Shown piece by piece: positions 8,618 through 18,445 of a stretch of 64,000 nucleotides of DNA; positions within the stretch are counted from its first letter, which is position 1, and each line of letters opens with the position of its first letter. Source of the stretch: HK1 sp965220535 (GTDB lineage: Bacteria > Pseudomonadota > Gammaproteobacteria > HK1); the NCBI GenBank assembly GCA_965220535.1, contig OZ244833.1:2418001-2482000 (forward strand). Reading direction: 5' to 3'. The notes below the pieces were generated by a model that worked only from the letters and a program-made list of their open reading frames with translations, ran no database searches and was not told where the DNA came from. Position numbers and translations under genes: made by a program.

Positions 8618-10297
8618 TCAATGAGGCGAGCCGGTCCCGCGCAGTTGCGAGAGGGAGGCACGGGTGGTGATCAGATCGGGATCGATCGGCAGTTCGAGCA
8701 AGGCGATGCGCCCGGCACCGAGGGCGCGTTCGAACGCCTCGGGAAAGTCCGCGGTGCGCTCCACCCGCTCGGCGAAGGCTCCGAAGCTGCGGGCCCAAGC
8801 CGTGAAATCGGGATTGGTCAAGGAGGTGGCGATCGTCCGCCCGGGATAGTCCCGCTCTTGGTGCATACGGATCGTCCCGTACATCTTGTTGTCGATGACG
8901 AGGATGACGGGGTCGATACCGTGGTGGATCGCGGTGGCGATTTCCTGGCCGCTCATCAGCGCCCCGCCGTCTCCGCAAAAGCCCACTACCGGCCGATCCG
9001 GAAAGACGAGTCGGGCGCTGATCGCCGCCGGGATGCCGTAGCCCATCGCGCCGCTGGTCGGGCCGATCTGGCTCGGCCATCGGCGGTAGAGATAGTGCCG
9101 ATGCATCCAGCCGGAGAAATTCCCGGCATCGGTGGTGAGGATCGCCTCCGGCGGGAGTCGGCGACGCAAATGCGCCATCACTTCGCCCATCTCAAGCGCC
9201 CCGGGCAAACCCGGGGTCGGTTCGAGCGAAGCGAGGTATGCCGCGTGCGCCGCCGCGGTGTGCTCGCTCCAAGCGGTGGAATCCACCGCCGGCATGTCGG
9301 CGGCCGCGCGCAGGAATCGATCCGAGGCGGCGCAGATCGCATGACTCGGCTGATAGACCCTCCCGATCTCCTCCGGATCCGGGTGGATATGAATCAGCCT
9401 TTGCTGCGGTCGGGGAGGCGAGACGATCTCGTAGCCGCCGGTGGTGATCTCCCCGAGTCGGGCGCCGATCACCAGCAGCAGGTCCGCCTCTCGTACCCGC
9501 CGCACGAGCTCGGGATCGGGTCCCGTTCCCAGATCCCCGACATAGCATGGATGGCGGTTGTCGAGTCGATCCTGGCAGCGAAAGGAAGCCGCGACCGGGA
9601 TGCGGTTCTCGCCGGCGAAAGCGGCTAAATCCTCGCCGGCCTTCGCATTCCAGCCGCCCCCGCCGACGATCGCCATCGGGCGTTGCGCTGCGGCGAGCAT
9701 CGATCGCATCGCATGCATCTCATCGCTTGCGACCCCCGCCGAAACCCTTCGAAAGGCATCCGTATCGAGGACTTCGGCTTCCTGGCGCAGCATGTCCTCG
9801 GGCAGCGATATCGCCACCGGCCCCGGTCTTCCCGATACCGCGCGATAAAAGGCGCGGCTGATCAACTCCGGCAAGCGCGCCGGATCCTCGATTTGCGCCG
9901 TCCATTTGCAGATCGGGGCGAGGAATGCCCGGTAATCGATCTCCTGAAAAGCCTCGCGTTCGCTATGCCCGCGCGCCACCTGGCCGATGAAAAGGATCAT
10001 CGGGGTGGAATCCTGGGCTGCGGTATGCAGGCCGATCGATGCGTGACAGGCCCCGGGTCCGCGGGTCACCATCGCCACCCCGGGGCGGCCGGTCAATTTG
10101 CCGAAGGCCTCGGCCATATTCGCCGCCCCGGCTTCGTGTCGACAGGTGATCGTGCGGATGGACGGGCGGGCGTCGTGCAGCGCATCGAGCACCGCGAGGT
10201 AGCTTTCCCCCGGCACGCAAAAAACGGTATCCACACCGTGGATCGCCAGAGCGTCCACCAAAATGCGAGCGCCGGTACGAAAGGGAGGGTGCGTCAT
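8618..10297 (-). CDS. Thiamine pyrophosphate-dependent enzyme (acetolactate synthase-like)
   Basis: A 559-residue enzyme with the three-domain layout of the acetolactate synthase/benzoylformate decarboxylase superfamily. An N-terminal pyrimidine-binding domain carries the catalytic glutamate in CRHEAGAANMAEA. A central domain follows, and then a C-terminal domain with the TPP/metal motif GDGGALMSGQ leading to NKMYG. The start at 10297 is chosen because AAGGA precedes it and the homology begins there; the open frame upstream is not family-like. It is likely cotranscribed with the downstream MFS gene. The substrate cannot be told from sequence: 2-oxo-acid decarboxylation or carboligation is the family reaction. 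Confidence 0.88.
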   Translation of the reverse strand: MTHPPFRTGARILVDALAIHGVDTVFCVPGESYLAVLDALHDARPSIRTITCRHEAGAANMAEAFGKLTGRPGVAMVTRGPGACHASIGLHTAAQDSTPMILFIGQVARGHSEREAFQEIDYRAFLAPICKWTAQIEDPARLPELISRAFYRAVSGRPGPVAISLPEDMLRQEAEVLDTDAFRRVSAGVASDEMHAMRSMLAAAQRPMAIVGGGGWNAKAGEDLAAFAGENRIPVAASFRCQDRLDNRHPCYVGDLGTGPDPELVRRVREADLLLVIGARLGEITTGGYEIVSPPRPQQRLIHIHPDPEEIGRVYQPSHAICAASDRFLRAAADMPAVDSTAWSEHTAAAHAAYLASLEPTPGLPGALEMGEVMAHLRRRLPPEAILTTDAGNFSGWMHRHYLYRRWPSQIGPTSGAMGYGIPAAISARLVFPDRPVVGFCGDGGALMSGQEIATAIHHGIDPVILVIDNKMYGTIRMHQERDYPGRTIATSLTNPDFTAWARSFGAFAERVERTADFPEAFERALGAGRIALLELPIDPDLITTRASLSQLRGTGSPH

Positions 10298-11203
10298 GAT
10301 CCTTGCCGCCGGGTCGAGTGGCTCGGGAAAAGCCGATATTCGAGGAATTGATCCGATAAGAACGATCTCGCCGCCTCGCGATAGGCGAAGGCCCGTCGAC
10401 AAGCGGGCGGCGTCTTCGACGAAAAGGATCAGATCGCCGAAAAATTCCGTCGGTGCGAGCAAGCCTCGAGGGGCGCGAAAGCCGCGGGAGAACATCCCCG
10501 GAAGATCGAAATTTTCGGGCGCGAATAGTGGCACGGAATGCACCCTTTCCGACTCGTTTTTTCGCAGATTTCACCGCCAAGGACGACACCTTTTTGCGTA
10601 TAAGCGACTTGGCCGACGAGCCCCTTCGAAAAGCGTCGTTTTCGCTTGGATCGACGCACCCGCGGCCGATATCGTCGAGTCCTTCCAAGGACGAGCGAAG
10701 CGCCGCATCCCTCGGCTTTTATGAAAAAGCCGATAGCCTTTTCGCGAAGGACGATTCCCGCTCGTTCGAATCGGCGGTGCTTCCATCCCTGCGGGCATGA
10801 CCCGAGCTTCGAAAGCCGCCTCGCCGCCGTCCTTTGATCGAGGTCGATTATCGGGAGCGCCCGACGATCTCCGGCTCGAGGCGTTTGCGATTCGCCTTGT
10901 GCGACTCGCTTTCGTTCGGTTGCACTCGGATGCATTCGGATGCACGAGGGCGATGCGAACGCTGGCATAAGAAAGAGCGTCGCGAACGCGACGAGTCCGA
11001 GCCGCAAGGCGCCATCGGCTTGTTTCGCCCCTGTAGCCGATGTCGCCGAGATATGGTCGCCGTGGTTTTTGCGATCGCGAAAAGCAAGACAAACGTCTTT
11101 CGCGATCGCGAGATCGTCGCTGGATATTGACGAGATCGGCGCGAGGCCAAGGAGTTTCAGGCTCGTCTTCTCAAGATATCGCCCATCGCCCGAACCGGCT
11201 CGA
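10298..11203. other. Long intergenic region, no gene recognised
   Basis: About 900 bases upstream of the TPP-enzyme gene and downstream of the FAD/Fe-S dehydrogenase. All open frames are arginine/serine-rich and unlike known proteins. It contains a 12-bp inverted repeat built on a GCGATCGC core (11071-11082 with 11098-11109). I see no RNA gene. Confidence 0.5.
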
Positions 11204-14161
11204 TCAAGCCGATGGTCGCAGCGCCATGTCGAGGATTCGTCCGGGATGAAGCGCCGTTCGGCCGCTGCCGTGGGCGATCTGCTGGCGACAGCTCGTTCCC
11301 GCCGCGACGATCAGGGTATCGTCTTCGGCGTTGCGGATCGCCGGAAGCAGATCGAGCTCCGCCATCCGCATCGAAATATCGTAGTGCGCCGCTTCGTAGC
11401 CGAAAGCGCCGGCCATGCCGCAGCAACCGGAGGGGATGGTTTCGACTTCCAGATCGGGAACGAGCCGCAGCGCCGCCTCCGCCTCCGGCATGATCCCGAA
11501 GGCTTTTTGATGGCAGTGGCCGTGGAGCAAAGCGCGGCGCGGGCCCAAACTTCCGAGCGGAATCCGGGGGCTTTTCCGCTCCAAGAATTCCTCGAAGAGC
11601 AGGAAATTCTCGGCATCCACTCCGAGATCCACGCCCAAAGCCGATGCTTCGTCCCTGAAGGTCAGCATGCACGAAGGCTCGAGTCCGACCACCGGCACCC
11701 CGCGCTCGACGAAGGGGGCCAGACTCGAGATCGAGCGCAGCATTTCGTGCCGCGCCTCGCTGAGCATCCCGCTCGATAAAAACGTGCGCCCGCAGCAAAG
11801 CGGACGGCGCTCGCCTTCGGGCGGGGATGCCAGATGGACTTCTATCCCCGCCGCTTCGAGCACCCTTTTCGCCGCGCGGGGGTTTTCCGGCTCGAACCAA
11901 GTATTGAAGGTGTCGACGAACAGAACCACTTCGTCTCGGGGGGTTCGTTTGGTCGCCGAGCGGGCGAGCCGGGCGCGATGAAAAACCCGGGAGGACTGTG
12001 GATCTCGATCGCGTCTTGATTCCCTCGTTGCCGTAAAGGGATCGCGCCGCCACGTCGGAAGCGGCCGCTTTTTGCCGATCCCCCACAGGCGCTCGCCCAA
12101 GGAGGCCAGCGCAGGCCAGCGGTTGCGCAAATTCAGGAGCGCGGCGAAAGGGGCGGCGACCGGAGCATAACGCGGCAAAAAAGCGACGAGGCGATCCCGC
12201 ACCGACAATCCGTGTCGTTTGCGACGCTGGTGGAGGTATTCGATCTTCATCCGCGCCATATCCACCCCGGTGGGGCATTCCCGCTTGCAGCCTTTGCAGC
12301 CGACGCAGAGATCCATGACCTCGTCCATCGCCTCCGAGACGAGTTCCGTCGAGCCCAGCTGACCGCTTAGCGCCAAGCGCAGGGTGTTGGCGCGGCCGCG
12401 GGTCAGGTGGCGCTCGTCGGCGGTCGCGCGAAAGGAGGGACACATCACGCCCGGATTCGTCTTGCGGCAGGCCCCGTTGTTGTTGCACATCTCGACCGCG
12501 CGTTGGAATCCGCCCCACTTCGACCAGTCCAGCCCCGTCGACAGCGGCGGATGGCGATAATCGGGCGGGTAGCGAAAGAGCGTGCGATCGTCCATCCGCT
12601 CCGGCCGCACGATCTTGCCGGGGTTGAACAGCCCCGAAGGATCGAAGGCATCTTTGACCTCCTCGAAGGCGGCCACGAGCCGAGCCCCGAACATGGCTTC
12701 GTGGAACTCGCTGCGCACGATGCCGTCGCCATGCTCCCCGGAATGCGAGCCCTTGTACTCGCGCACCATCTCGAAGCATTCCTCGGCGATGGCGCGCATG
12801 GTGCGGGCCCCCTCGGGGACCTTGAGATCGATGATCGGGCGCACATGCAAGGTGCCGACCGAGGCGTGGGCATACCAGGTTCCGCGCGTGCCGTGGCGGG
12901 TGAATATCGCGTCCAGGCGACGGGTGTATTCCGCCAAGTCTTCCAATCGGACCGCGCAGTCCTCGACGAAGGAGATCGGTTTTCCATCGCCCTTCATCGA
13001 CATCATGATGTTGAGACCGGCCTTGCGCACCTCCCAGATCGCCGATTGAAAGGAGTTCTCGGTCGCCTTGACCACCGCATCGGGGAAGCCGAGATCCGCC
13101 ATCCGCTCTTCCAAATCCTTGATCTTGGCGACGAGCACATCGCGATCCTCGCCCGCGAATTCCACCAGCAGCAGCGCCTCCGGATCGCCGCGGACGAAGC
13201 GCTCCACCGTGGGACGAAAGAGTTCGATCTCTCGCGCAAGTTCGATCAGGCGGCGGTCGACGAGCTCCACCGCGCTCGGGTCGAGGGCGGTGATATGACG
13301 CACGGCTTGCATCGACTCGTAAAAGCTCGGGAAATGGCAGACCCCCAGCACCCGATGCGCCGGGATCGCTTGCAGGTCGAGTTCGATCTCGGTGAAAAAC
13401 CCGAGCGTGCCCTCGGAGCCGACCAATAGATGAGCCAGGTTATGCGTCCCCGTGGGCACGAGGCTGTCGATGTTGTAGCCCCCGACTCGGCGCAGGAGTT
13501 GCGGGAAACGGCTTTCGATCTCCTCGGCCTCGCGCGTCCCCAGCGCTCGCAGGCGTTTGATCAGATCGAGATGGCGTTCGTTGCCGACGAGTTTTGCGGG
13601 GATCTCGCCGGCGCGCAGCGTGCTGCCGTCGGCCAAGATCGCATCGATGGCGCGAACGTTATGCACCATATTGCCGTAGCGAATGGAGCGGGCGCCGCAG
13701 GAGTTGTTTCCCGTCATCCCCCCGATCGTGGCTCGACTGGCGGTCGAAACATCGACGGGAAAGAACAGACCCTTCGCTCGCAAAAGGGCATTGAGACGAT
13801 CGAGGACGATGCCCGGTTCCACCCGCACCCGCTGCGCCTGCTCGTCGAGGCGGAGCATCCGATCGAGATATTTGCTGCTATCGACGACGATCGCCTCGCC
13901 CACCGTTTGGCCGCATTGCGAAGTGCCGCCCCCCCGCGGCAGCACCGGCACCTGCGCACTCTTGCAGATATCGATGGTGCGATGGATATCCTCGATATTG
14001 CGGGGAATCACCACCCCCAAAGGCTCGATCTGATAGATGGAGGCGTCCGTTGCATAACGGCCTCGACCGGCGGGGTCGAAATGCACCTCCCCTTCGATCT
14101 CCCGCGCGAAAAGCCGGGCGAGCCCGGCATTCCCCGGGCGAAGTTGCGCTCGATGCCTCAT
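11204..14161 (-). CDS. FAD-binding and 4Fe-4S protein, YdiJ-like 2-hydroxyacid dehydrogenase
   Basis: A 985-residue fusion of a GlcD-like flavoprotein and a GlcF-like iron-sulfur protein, matching the length and order of YdiJ-type D-2-hydroxyglutarate/D-lactate dehydrogenases. From the N terminus: an FAD_binding_4 domain with PRGGGTSQCGQ and GMTGNNSCGARS; the FAD-linked oxidase C-terminal domain with HSGEHGDGIVRSE; a two-cluster ferredoxin region (CVGCKGCKRECP); and two cysteine-rich CCG domains (LCCGRTF and SGCCGMAG). It is predicted to oxidise a 2-hydroxyacid in the cytoplasm or at the membrane and pass electrons to a carrier. The start at 14161 fits the family N terminus; upstream in-frame sequence is not homologous. 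It appears to be a single-gene unit. Confidence 0.9.
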   Translation of the reverse strand: MRHRAQLRPGNAGLARLFAREIEGEVHFDPAGRGRYATDASIYQIEPLGVVIPRNIEDIHRTIDICKSAQVPVLPRGGGTSQCGQTVGEAIVVDSSKYLDRMLRLDEQAQRVRVEPGIVLDRLNALLRAKGLFFPVDVSTASRATIGGMTGNNSCGARSIRYGNMVHNVRAIDAILADGSTLRAGEIPAKLVGNERHLDLIKRLRALGTREAEEIESRFPQLLRRVGGYNIDSLVPTGTHNLAHLLVGSEGTLGFFTEIELDLQAIPAHRVLGVCHFPSFYESMQAVRHITALDPSAVELVDRRLIELAREIELFRPTVERFVRGDPEALLLVEFAGEDRDVLVAKIKDLEERMADLGFPDAVVKATENSFQSAIWEVRKAGLNIMMSMKGDGKPISFVEDCAVRLEDLAEYTRRLDAIFTRHGTRGTWYAHASVGTLHVRPIIDLKVPEGARTMRAIAEECFEMVREYKGSHSGEHGDGIVRSEFHEAMFGARLVAAFEEVKDAFDPSGLFNPGKIVRPERMDDRTLFRYPPDYRHPPLSTGLDWSKWGGFQRAVEMCNNNGACRKTNPGVMCPSFRATADERHLTRGRANTLRLALSGQLGSTELVSEAMDEVMDLCVGCKGCKRECPTGVDMARMKIEYLHQRRKRHGLSVRDRLVAFLPRYAPVAAPFAALLNLRNRWPALASLGERLWGIGKKRPLPTWRRDPFTATRESRRDRDPQSSRVFHRARLARSATKRTPRDEVVLFVDTFNTWFEPENPRAAKRVLEAAGIEVHLASPPEGERRPLCCGRTFLSSGMLSEARHEMLRSISSLAPFVERGVPVVGLEPSCMLTFRDEASALGVDLGVDAENFLLFEEFLERKSPRIPLGSLGPRRALLHGHCHQKAFGIMPEAEAALRLVPDLEVETIPSGCCGMAGAFGYEAAHYDISMRMAELDLLPAIRNAEDDTLIVAAGTSCRQQIAHGSGRTALHPGRILDMALRPSA

Positions 14162-14994
14162 CGTTCGTCTATCCGTCCTTCGAAGTTCGAAGGCCGACCC
14201 GATTGTCGGCGGAGTCGATACGAGTGTACGCCGGTAAGAGGATATCGGGGGATTGCCTTGCCGACGATTTCGGCCTTTCCCCCTCTTGGGGCTTCGAACT
14301 GCGCTTCGAGGGGATGGCTTTTTTCGAGCCGCCGACTCCCGGCGCGAAAAATAAAGACCGGAGTCGACAGGCCGCGTTTCTCTCGTCGAGATCGAACTCG
14401 GATTCGATCTCGATCTCGATAAAAGCGGGCGCAATCATCGCAAAATTCCTTGCGAGGAAAATCGCTATTCGATGGGTCGAAGAGCGAAAAGCCCTTTCGA
14501 TAGGAGGCGTTTCAAAGGCCCGTTAGGGGGATAGGGTCTTCGCTGCAAGTTCGAAAGGAGGGATCGGAAGGATAAAAATCGTCCCTTTTCCAAGGCAAGC
14601 CGATCATATCCTCCCGATCCGAAAAGGATTCGGGTTCGAAGACCGACTTCGAAGCGAGAGCCTTTCGTCGCCCGGGCTCTTCGATCTTGCGTTTTGGATT
14701 GGAGGCGAGGAGGGGGCGACGGTCTGAGGGACGACCGGCTCGATCCGCTTTTCCTCTTCGGTTTTTTACCGCTCGGACCGCCACCGAAAAAGCGATACCC
14801 GAACAACGACGGGAGACGAGGAAGGAACTATGCGCAATCAATCCAAGGGAGAACTCTTCCGAAGGGGAGGGCTTGTCGAAAAGGGAGGTGACCTAAGGCC
14901 CATTGACCGAAGCGGATCGCAAAGAATCTCGTGGTCGCATATCCGAGGGCTAAAGAAGGCGATCGCCCCCGAACGAACCGTTCTCCCGACCGAT
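14162..14994. other. Intergenic region, no gene recognised
   Basis: Roughly 830 bases between the dehydrogenase start and the Calx-beta terminator. Only non-family open frames are present on both strands. The promoter of the dehydrogenase must lie in its left part, but no convincing -35/-10 pair stands out. Confidence 0.5.
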
Positions 14995-15036
14995 AAAAAC
15001 CGAGCCTTCGATACGAAAACCCATATCGAAGGCTCG
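14995..15036 (-). terminator. Rho-independent terminator of the Calx-beta gene region
   Basis: A 13-bp perfect stem (15001-15013 with 15024-15036, ten-base loop) is followed on the minus strand by a run of five Ts (14995-14999). It lies about 400 bases beyond the Calx-beta stop, after the degenerate copy of that gene's 3' end, which suggests the tandem duplication arose between the gene and its terminator. Confidence 0.82.
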
Positions 15037-15156
15037 AGACATCGGAAAAGATCTCGGCGATGGACTCATCGAATCGCTCCCTCGTCTTTTCCGAAGAAGC
15101 AGCGATCTTGGCCTGTTCTCGTTTGGCTCCTCCCCTACCACCGACTCCGCATCACC

Positions 15157-15407
15157 TCACGAAACCCATTGCACCGTTGTTGACGAGGGCTTTGCCGCCT
15201 CCGGTGCGGGTCGGCACCGGCTCGCTGAATTGTGCTTTTCAAGCGAGCCTCGCAGGCAAGACCCGAGCCTTGTCCGCGATACCCGATTTCCCTTGCGAGA
15301 TATTCCTATTGCCGGTGCCGGGTCATCAGGCGCCTTCGCCCCGACTTTCGAGCCTATCCTCTCCCGTCGTTCCGGTAGCAAGCGCAAGCGATATCAAGGC
15401 AATCCTT
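15157..15407 (-). pseudogene. Degenerate tandem copy of the 3' end of the Calx-beta gene
   Basis: This segment aligns to the last 250 bases of the neighbouring gene (15408-15657) with a constant offset of 250. Examples are the 15174 and 15424 blocks coding TRTGG...LVNN and the 15377 and 15627 blocks. In one minus-strand frame it still encodes TRTGGGKALVNNGAMGF, but stops and frameshifts break the rest. It is a decayed duplicate of the C-terminal cysteine domain lying directly after the intact gene's stop. Confidence 0.85.
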
Positions 15408-18119
15408 TTATCCTCCCGTCGCGCTGTTGTTGACCAGCGCGCCTCCGCCGCCGGTTCGGGTCAGCACCTGCGCGGTGAAACGCCTGCTCGATTGCACTTC
15501 GCAAGTCAGACCCAAGTCTTGCCAGCGATAGCCGATACCGCTTGCGAGTTCTTCCGATTGCAGATGCCTCGTCGTCAGGCGCTCGATTCGCCCCAACATC
15601 CACTCGTATCTTCTCCCGCTGTCCAAGTAGCAAACGAAAGCGGTATCGAGGCAATCCGCCACCGGCGAGTTGCAGCGAATCCGGATATTCGATTCATCCG
15701 ACGAGTCGGGAGAGGGAATCGACTCGATATCCGCTCGATAGACCTCTCCTTCGAGGACGCTGCGAATCATCGCGCTGTTGTTGACGAGCACGCCGTTGCC
15801 CGAACGGGTCCACACTTGCGAGCCGATATTCTCGCCGCTGCGAAGGGCGCATCCCAAACGACCCTTTCCTCCCCAGGATTTTTCCCCCGTATGACGCTGA
15901 ATATCCCTTGTCGAGAGAGAGAGCGCCCCGTATGCGGGGATGGGCTCGGGCAACCTGCCTTCGAAGACTTCCCCGTCTTCTTGGGCGGAGCAATCGAAGG
16001 CGACGGAGCAAGGAGTCTCCTGCTTGCATTGAATGCGAAGGGTCACGCTGTCGCCCGAACCCGGCGACGGGAGGGCGAGGGCTTGGGTTTTAGGCAACTC
16101 TTTGTCGTCGTCGGTGACGATCACCTCTCGGATGGCTCTCCTGCCCTCGAAGTCGAAAGAGAGGGTGTGGACGCTATCGTCCCTGTCGTCGTCTTCGTGG
16201 GCCACGATCGTCAATGTCTGCGCTTCGTTCCATGTCGTCGGGGTGAAGGTCATCGATTCGCGAGAGAAACCGATTCCCAAGGTCTTCGATGTCTTCGATA
16301 TCAGAACCGATACCGCTCTCATCGGTTGGGCCCCGAGGCGAATGTCGAGTCTTGCTTCGCTGCCCTCGTCGATGACGAGCCTTCCTTCGGGGGCGATGAC
16401 GAGCGTTCCGTCGTAGACGTAGGCCGGCGGCGGGGGCGAGGGTTTGTCGTCGTCGATGATCCGGGCTTGTGTCGTTATGGGCGGAGCGCCGATTCCTCCC
16501 GAGGCGGCAATCGTGATCGATACGCTTTCGTCGGTATCGTCGTCGTCCTCTGCCGTTGCCAAAAGGACCGATTGGGCGTTCGAGTAGTTCGAAGGGGTGA
16601 AGGTCAAGGAAGTCGGCGAGAGGGTCAGGTCGGGGTTGTCGCTCGACAGGGTGATGAATGCGTCGGCTCCCGGAAGGCTCGAAAGGGAAATCTCGATGCC
16701 GAGCGAATCCCCTTCGGCTATCGAGGGAATCTCGAGCGGGGAGATGCGGATCGTTCCCGAAGGCGGTATATCGTTGTCGATGACCCTCACTTCCTTGGAG
16801 ACCGGGGGAGCGATGATTCCCCCTCGGGCGGTGAGGATGATCGTCGAGGATTCGTTCGTGAAATCCGAATCGTCGGACGCCGAAACCGAGAGCGCTTGGG
16901 CGCTCGTTCCGTTGACGGGGGTAAAGGTCAAAGAAGCGGGGGAAAAGGCGAGATCCGGGTTGTCGCTCGACGGGGAAAGCGTGACGTTCGCTTTCGGAAG
17001 ACGGGAAAGGCGGATATCGATGCTTCCCGATCTTCCTTCGTCGATGGTCAAGGCCTCGGTCGGGGGGAGAAGGATTCTCCCTCGCGGCGGCTCGTCGTCG
17101 ACGATGGAAAGGGCAAGGCTTGCGGTTTTGCCCTCGAAATCCCCGCCCTTGCCGCTAAGAGCGATCGCGGCGGATTTGTTATGGGCATCGTTGTCATGGG
17201 CGGTGGAAACGCTCACCGTTTGGTATTCATTCCAAGCGTCCGTCTGGCCGGTTCGGTTGAAGGTCAGGGTGTTTTGGCTGCCCGCGGTATCGGGGTCGGT
17301 ATCGATGGCGATGTCGGGATCCGATGCCGTCAGGCTCACCGTAACATTCGCCGAGGGTCGTACCGAGAGGCGGACTTGGAAACTGCCTTGTGCGCCTTCT
17401 CTGACGCTTATCGATGAAGCGGCCAGATCGAATTCCGGGGTATCGTCATCTAAGATGGTGATCGATTTCCTCGCCTTCGGAGCGTCGATTCCTCCGGATG
17501 CTTCGAGGGTGATAGTGTCGGAATCGTTCGTGGCATCGTCATCGTCGGCGGCGTTGACGGTGACTGGCTGCGCCGTCGAATAGTTCGAGGTGGTAAAGGT
17601 CAGCGAGGTCGGGGAGAGGGTTACATCGGCGTTGGTCTTCGAAAGAGAAACCGTTACATTCGATTTCGGGGCGGTCGAGAGACTGACGGATAAAGTCTCC
17701 GAGCCTCCCTCCGCTACCGACAGGGTTCGCGTAGGGGAGAGCGAGATGGTTCCCGGTGGGGGCTCGTTGTCGGTAACGTTGATGAGTATCGTAGCGGTCG
17801 GGGAGTTGCTGTACCCACCTCCGGTCAGTGTTATTGTCAGTGTCGCTGTTTCATTCGCGGCATCGTCGTCTTCTGCGGCGGCCACGTGAAAAAAATTAAT
17901 TGAAGATGTAGATAGCGACGAGGTTTCAGATTGCGGGCATGGACGGGGATAGCCAAATTTAATACATCCCATGACATCCGGATTATCGCTACTGACACTT
18001 ACTGTCCAAGTACCTTGCAGAACAGGGTTGAACTCTGTAATGATACCTCCCGTAATCGAGGCATTGGATATGAACGAGGAGCCCTCCGATATCGTTAAGG
18101 AATTTTGTGAGAAAGACAT
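15408..18119 (-). CDS. Secreted Calx-beta repeat protein with paired cysteine C-terminal domain
   Basis: A 903-residue (from the first in-frame ATG) serine/threonine/aspartate-rich beta protein. It contains about six tandem Calx-beta-like modules, each with the pattern LxFTP..W/Y..AQ.(V)xVxAxDDDD..NES and ending ITxxDDD. They are followed by two cysteine domains of about 90 residues (roughly 720-810 and 815-903), which end LVNNSAMI and LVNNSATGG. Upstream of this ATG the same frame continues without stop into a clear signal peptide (hydrophobic core TICIAISIL, then SVFAQ), but no start codon is in frame until one crosses a C12 tract. The ATG at 18119 is therefore probably not the natural start. 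Calx-beta domains bind calcium in extracellular adhesion proteins. Surface adhesin is the likely role, inferred from fold and export signal. Confidence 0.85.
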   Translation of the reverse strand: MSFSQNSLTISEGSSFISNASITGGIITEFNPVLQGTWTVSVSSDNPDVMGCIKFGYPRPCPQSETSSLSTSSINFFHVAAAEDDDAANETATLTITLTGGGYSNSPTATILINVTDNEPPPGTISLSPTRTLSVAEGGSETLSVSLSTAPKSNVTVSLSKTNADVTLSPTSLTFTTSNYSTAQPVTVNAADDDDATNDSDTITLEASGGIDAPKARKSITILDDDTPEFDLAASSISVREGAQGSFQVRLSVRPSANVTVSLTASDPDIAIDTDPDTAGSQNTLTFNRTGQTDAWNEYQTVSVSTAHDNDAHNKSAAIALSGKGGDFEGKTASLALSIVDDEPPRGRILLPPTEALTIDEGRSGSIDIRLSRLPKANVTLSPSSDNPDLAFSPASLTFTPVNGTSAQALSVSASDDSDFTNESSTIILTARGGIIAPPVSKEVRVIDNDIPPSGTIRISPLEIPSIAEGDSLGIEISLSSLPGADAFITLSSDNPDLTLSPTSLTFTPSNYSNAQSVLLATAEDDDDTDESVSITIAASGGIGAPPITTQARIIDDDKPSPPPPAYVYDGTLVIAPEGRLVIDEGSEARLDIRLGAQPMRAVSVLISKTSKTLGIGFSRESMTFTPTTWNEAQTLTIVAHEDDDRDDSVHTLSFDFEGRRAIREVIVTDDDKELPKTQALALPSPGSGDSVTLRIQCKQETPCSVAFDCSAQEDGEVFEGRLPEPIPAYGALSLSTRDIQRHTGEKSWGGKGRLGCALRSGENIGSQVWTRSGNGVLVNNSAMIRSVLEGEVYRADIESIPSPDSSDESNIRIRCNSPVADCLDTAFVCYLDSGRRYEWMLGRIERLTTRHLQSEELASGIGYRWQDLGLTCEVQSSRRFTAQVLTRTGGGGALVNNSATGG

Positions 18120-18252
18120 CGTTCCAGTCGTTTGGGCAAAGACCGAAGAGATATGGAGAATCGATATCGCTATACAGATCGTAAACGCTGCATGAGCAAA
18201 CCGACCGTTCTTTTCAAGAAGCCGAATCCTTCGCTCGGTCCCTAATTTTTTC

Positions 18253-18306
18253 GGGGGGGGGGGGTAATTGATCGATAAGACAGAGGCATCGCTTTGTGCT
18301 CCTTTT
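18253..18306 (-). promoter_or_regulatory. Poly-C slippage tract and true start region of the Calx-beta gene (predicted phase switch)
   Basis: On the minus strand an AAAAGGAG Shine-Dalgarno (18306-18299) sits nine bases before an ATG (18289-18287). The frame reads MPLSYRSIT and enters a run of twelve Cs (18264-18253). With twelve Cs it terminates at TAG a few codons later (18244-18242). With thirteen or ten Cs it would read on through KKLGTERRIRLLEK into the signal peptide and the whole Calx-beta protein. This is the layout of a replicative-slippage contingency locus, here in the OFF length. The tract length in the assembly may also be imprecise. Confidence 0.75.
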
Positions 18307-18445
18307 CAAGACTTGATCGGTGTGCCGGGTTCGGAGTGTTCGGGCATCGATGCGAAAGCGATTCGGATGCCCGCAGCGCTTCTGTCGTTATTGCGGTGCT
18401 GTCAAAAGACCTTGTTTTTCCTAAGCCCGGAGTCGAGTCCCGGAT

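Noticed and set aside
7841..9628. A 595-codon plus-strand frame opposite the MFS and TPP genes
   Set aside because: It is antisense to two well-supported genes and has a histidine/arginine-rich shadow composition.
15060..17583. Large plus-strand open frames opposite the Calx-beta gene
   Set aside because: The minus strand carries clear Calx-beta and cysteine domains; the plus-strand products are antisense shadows.
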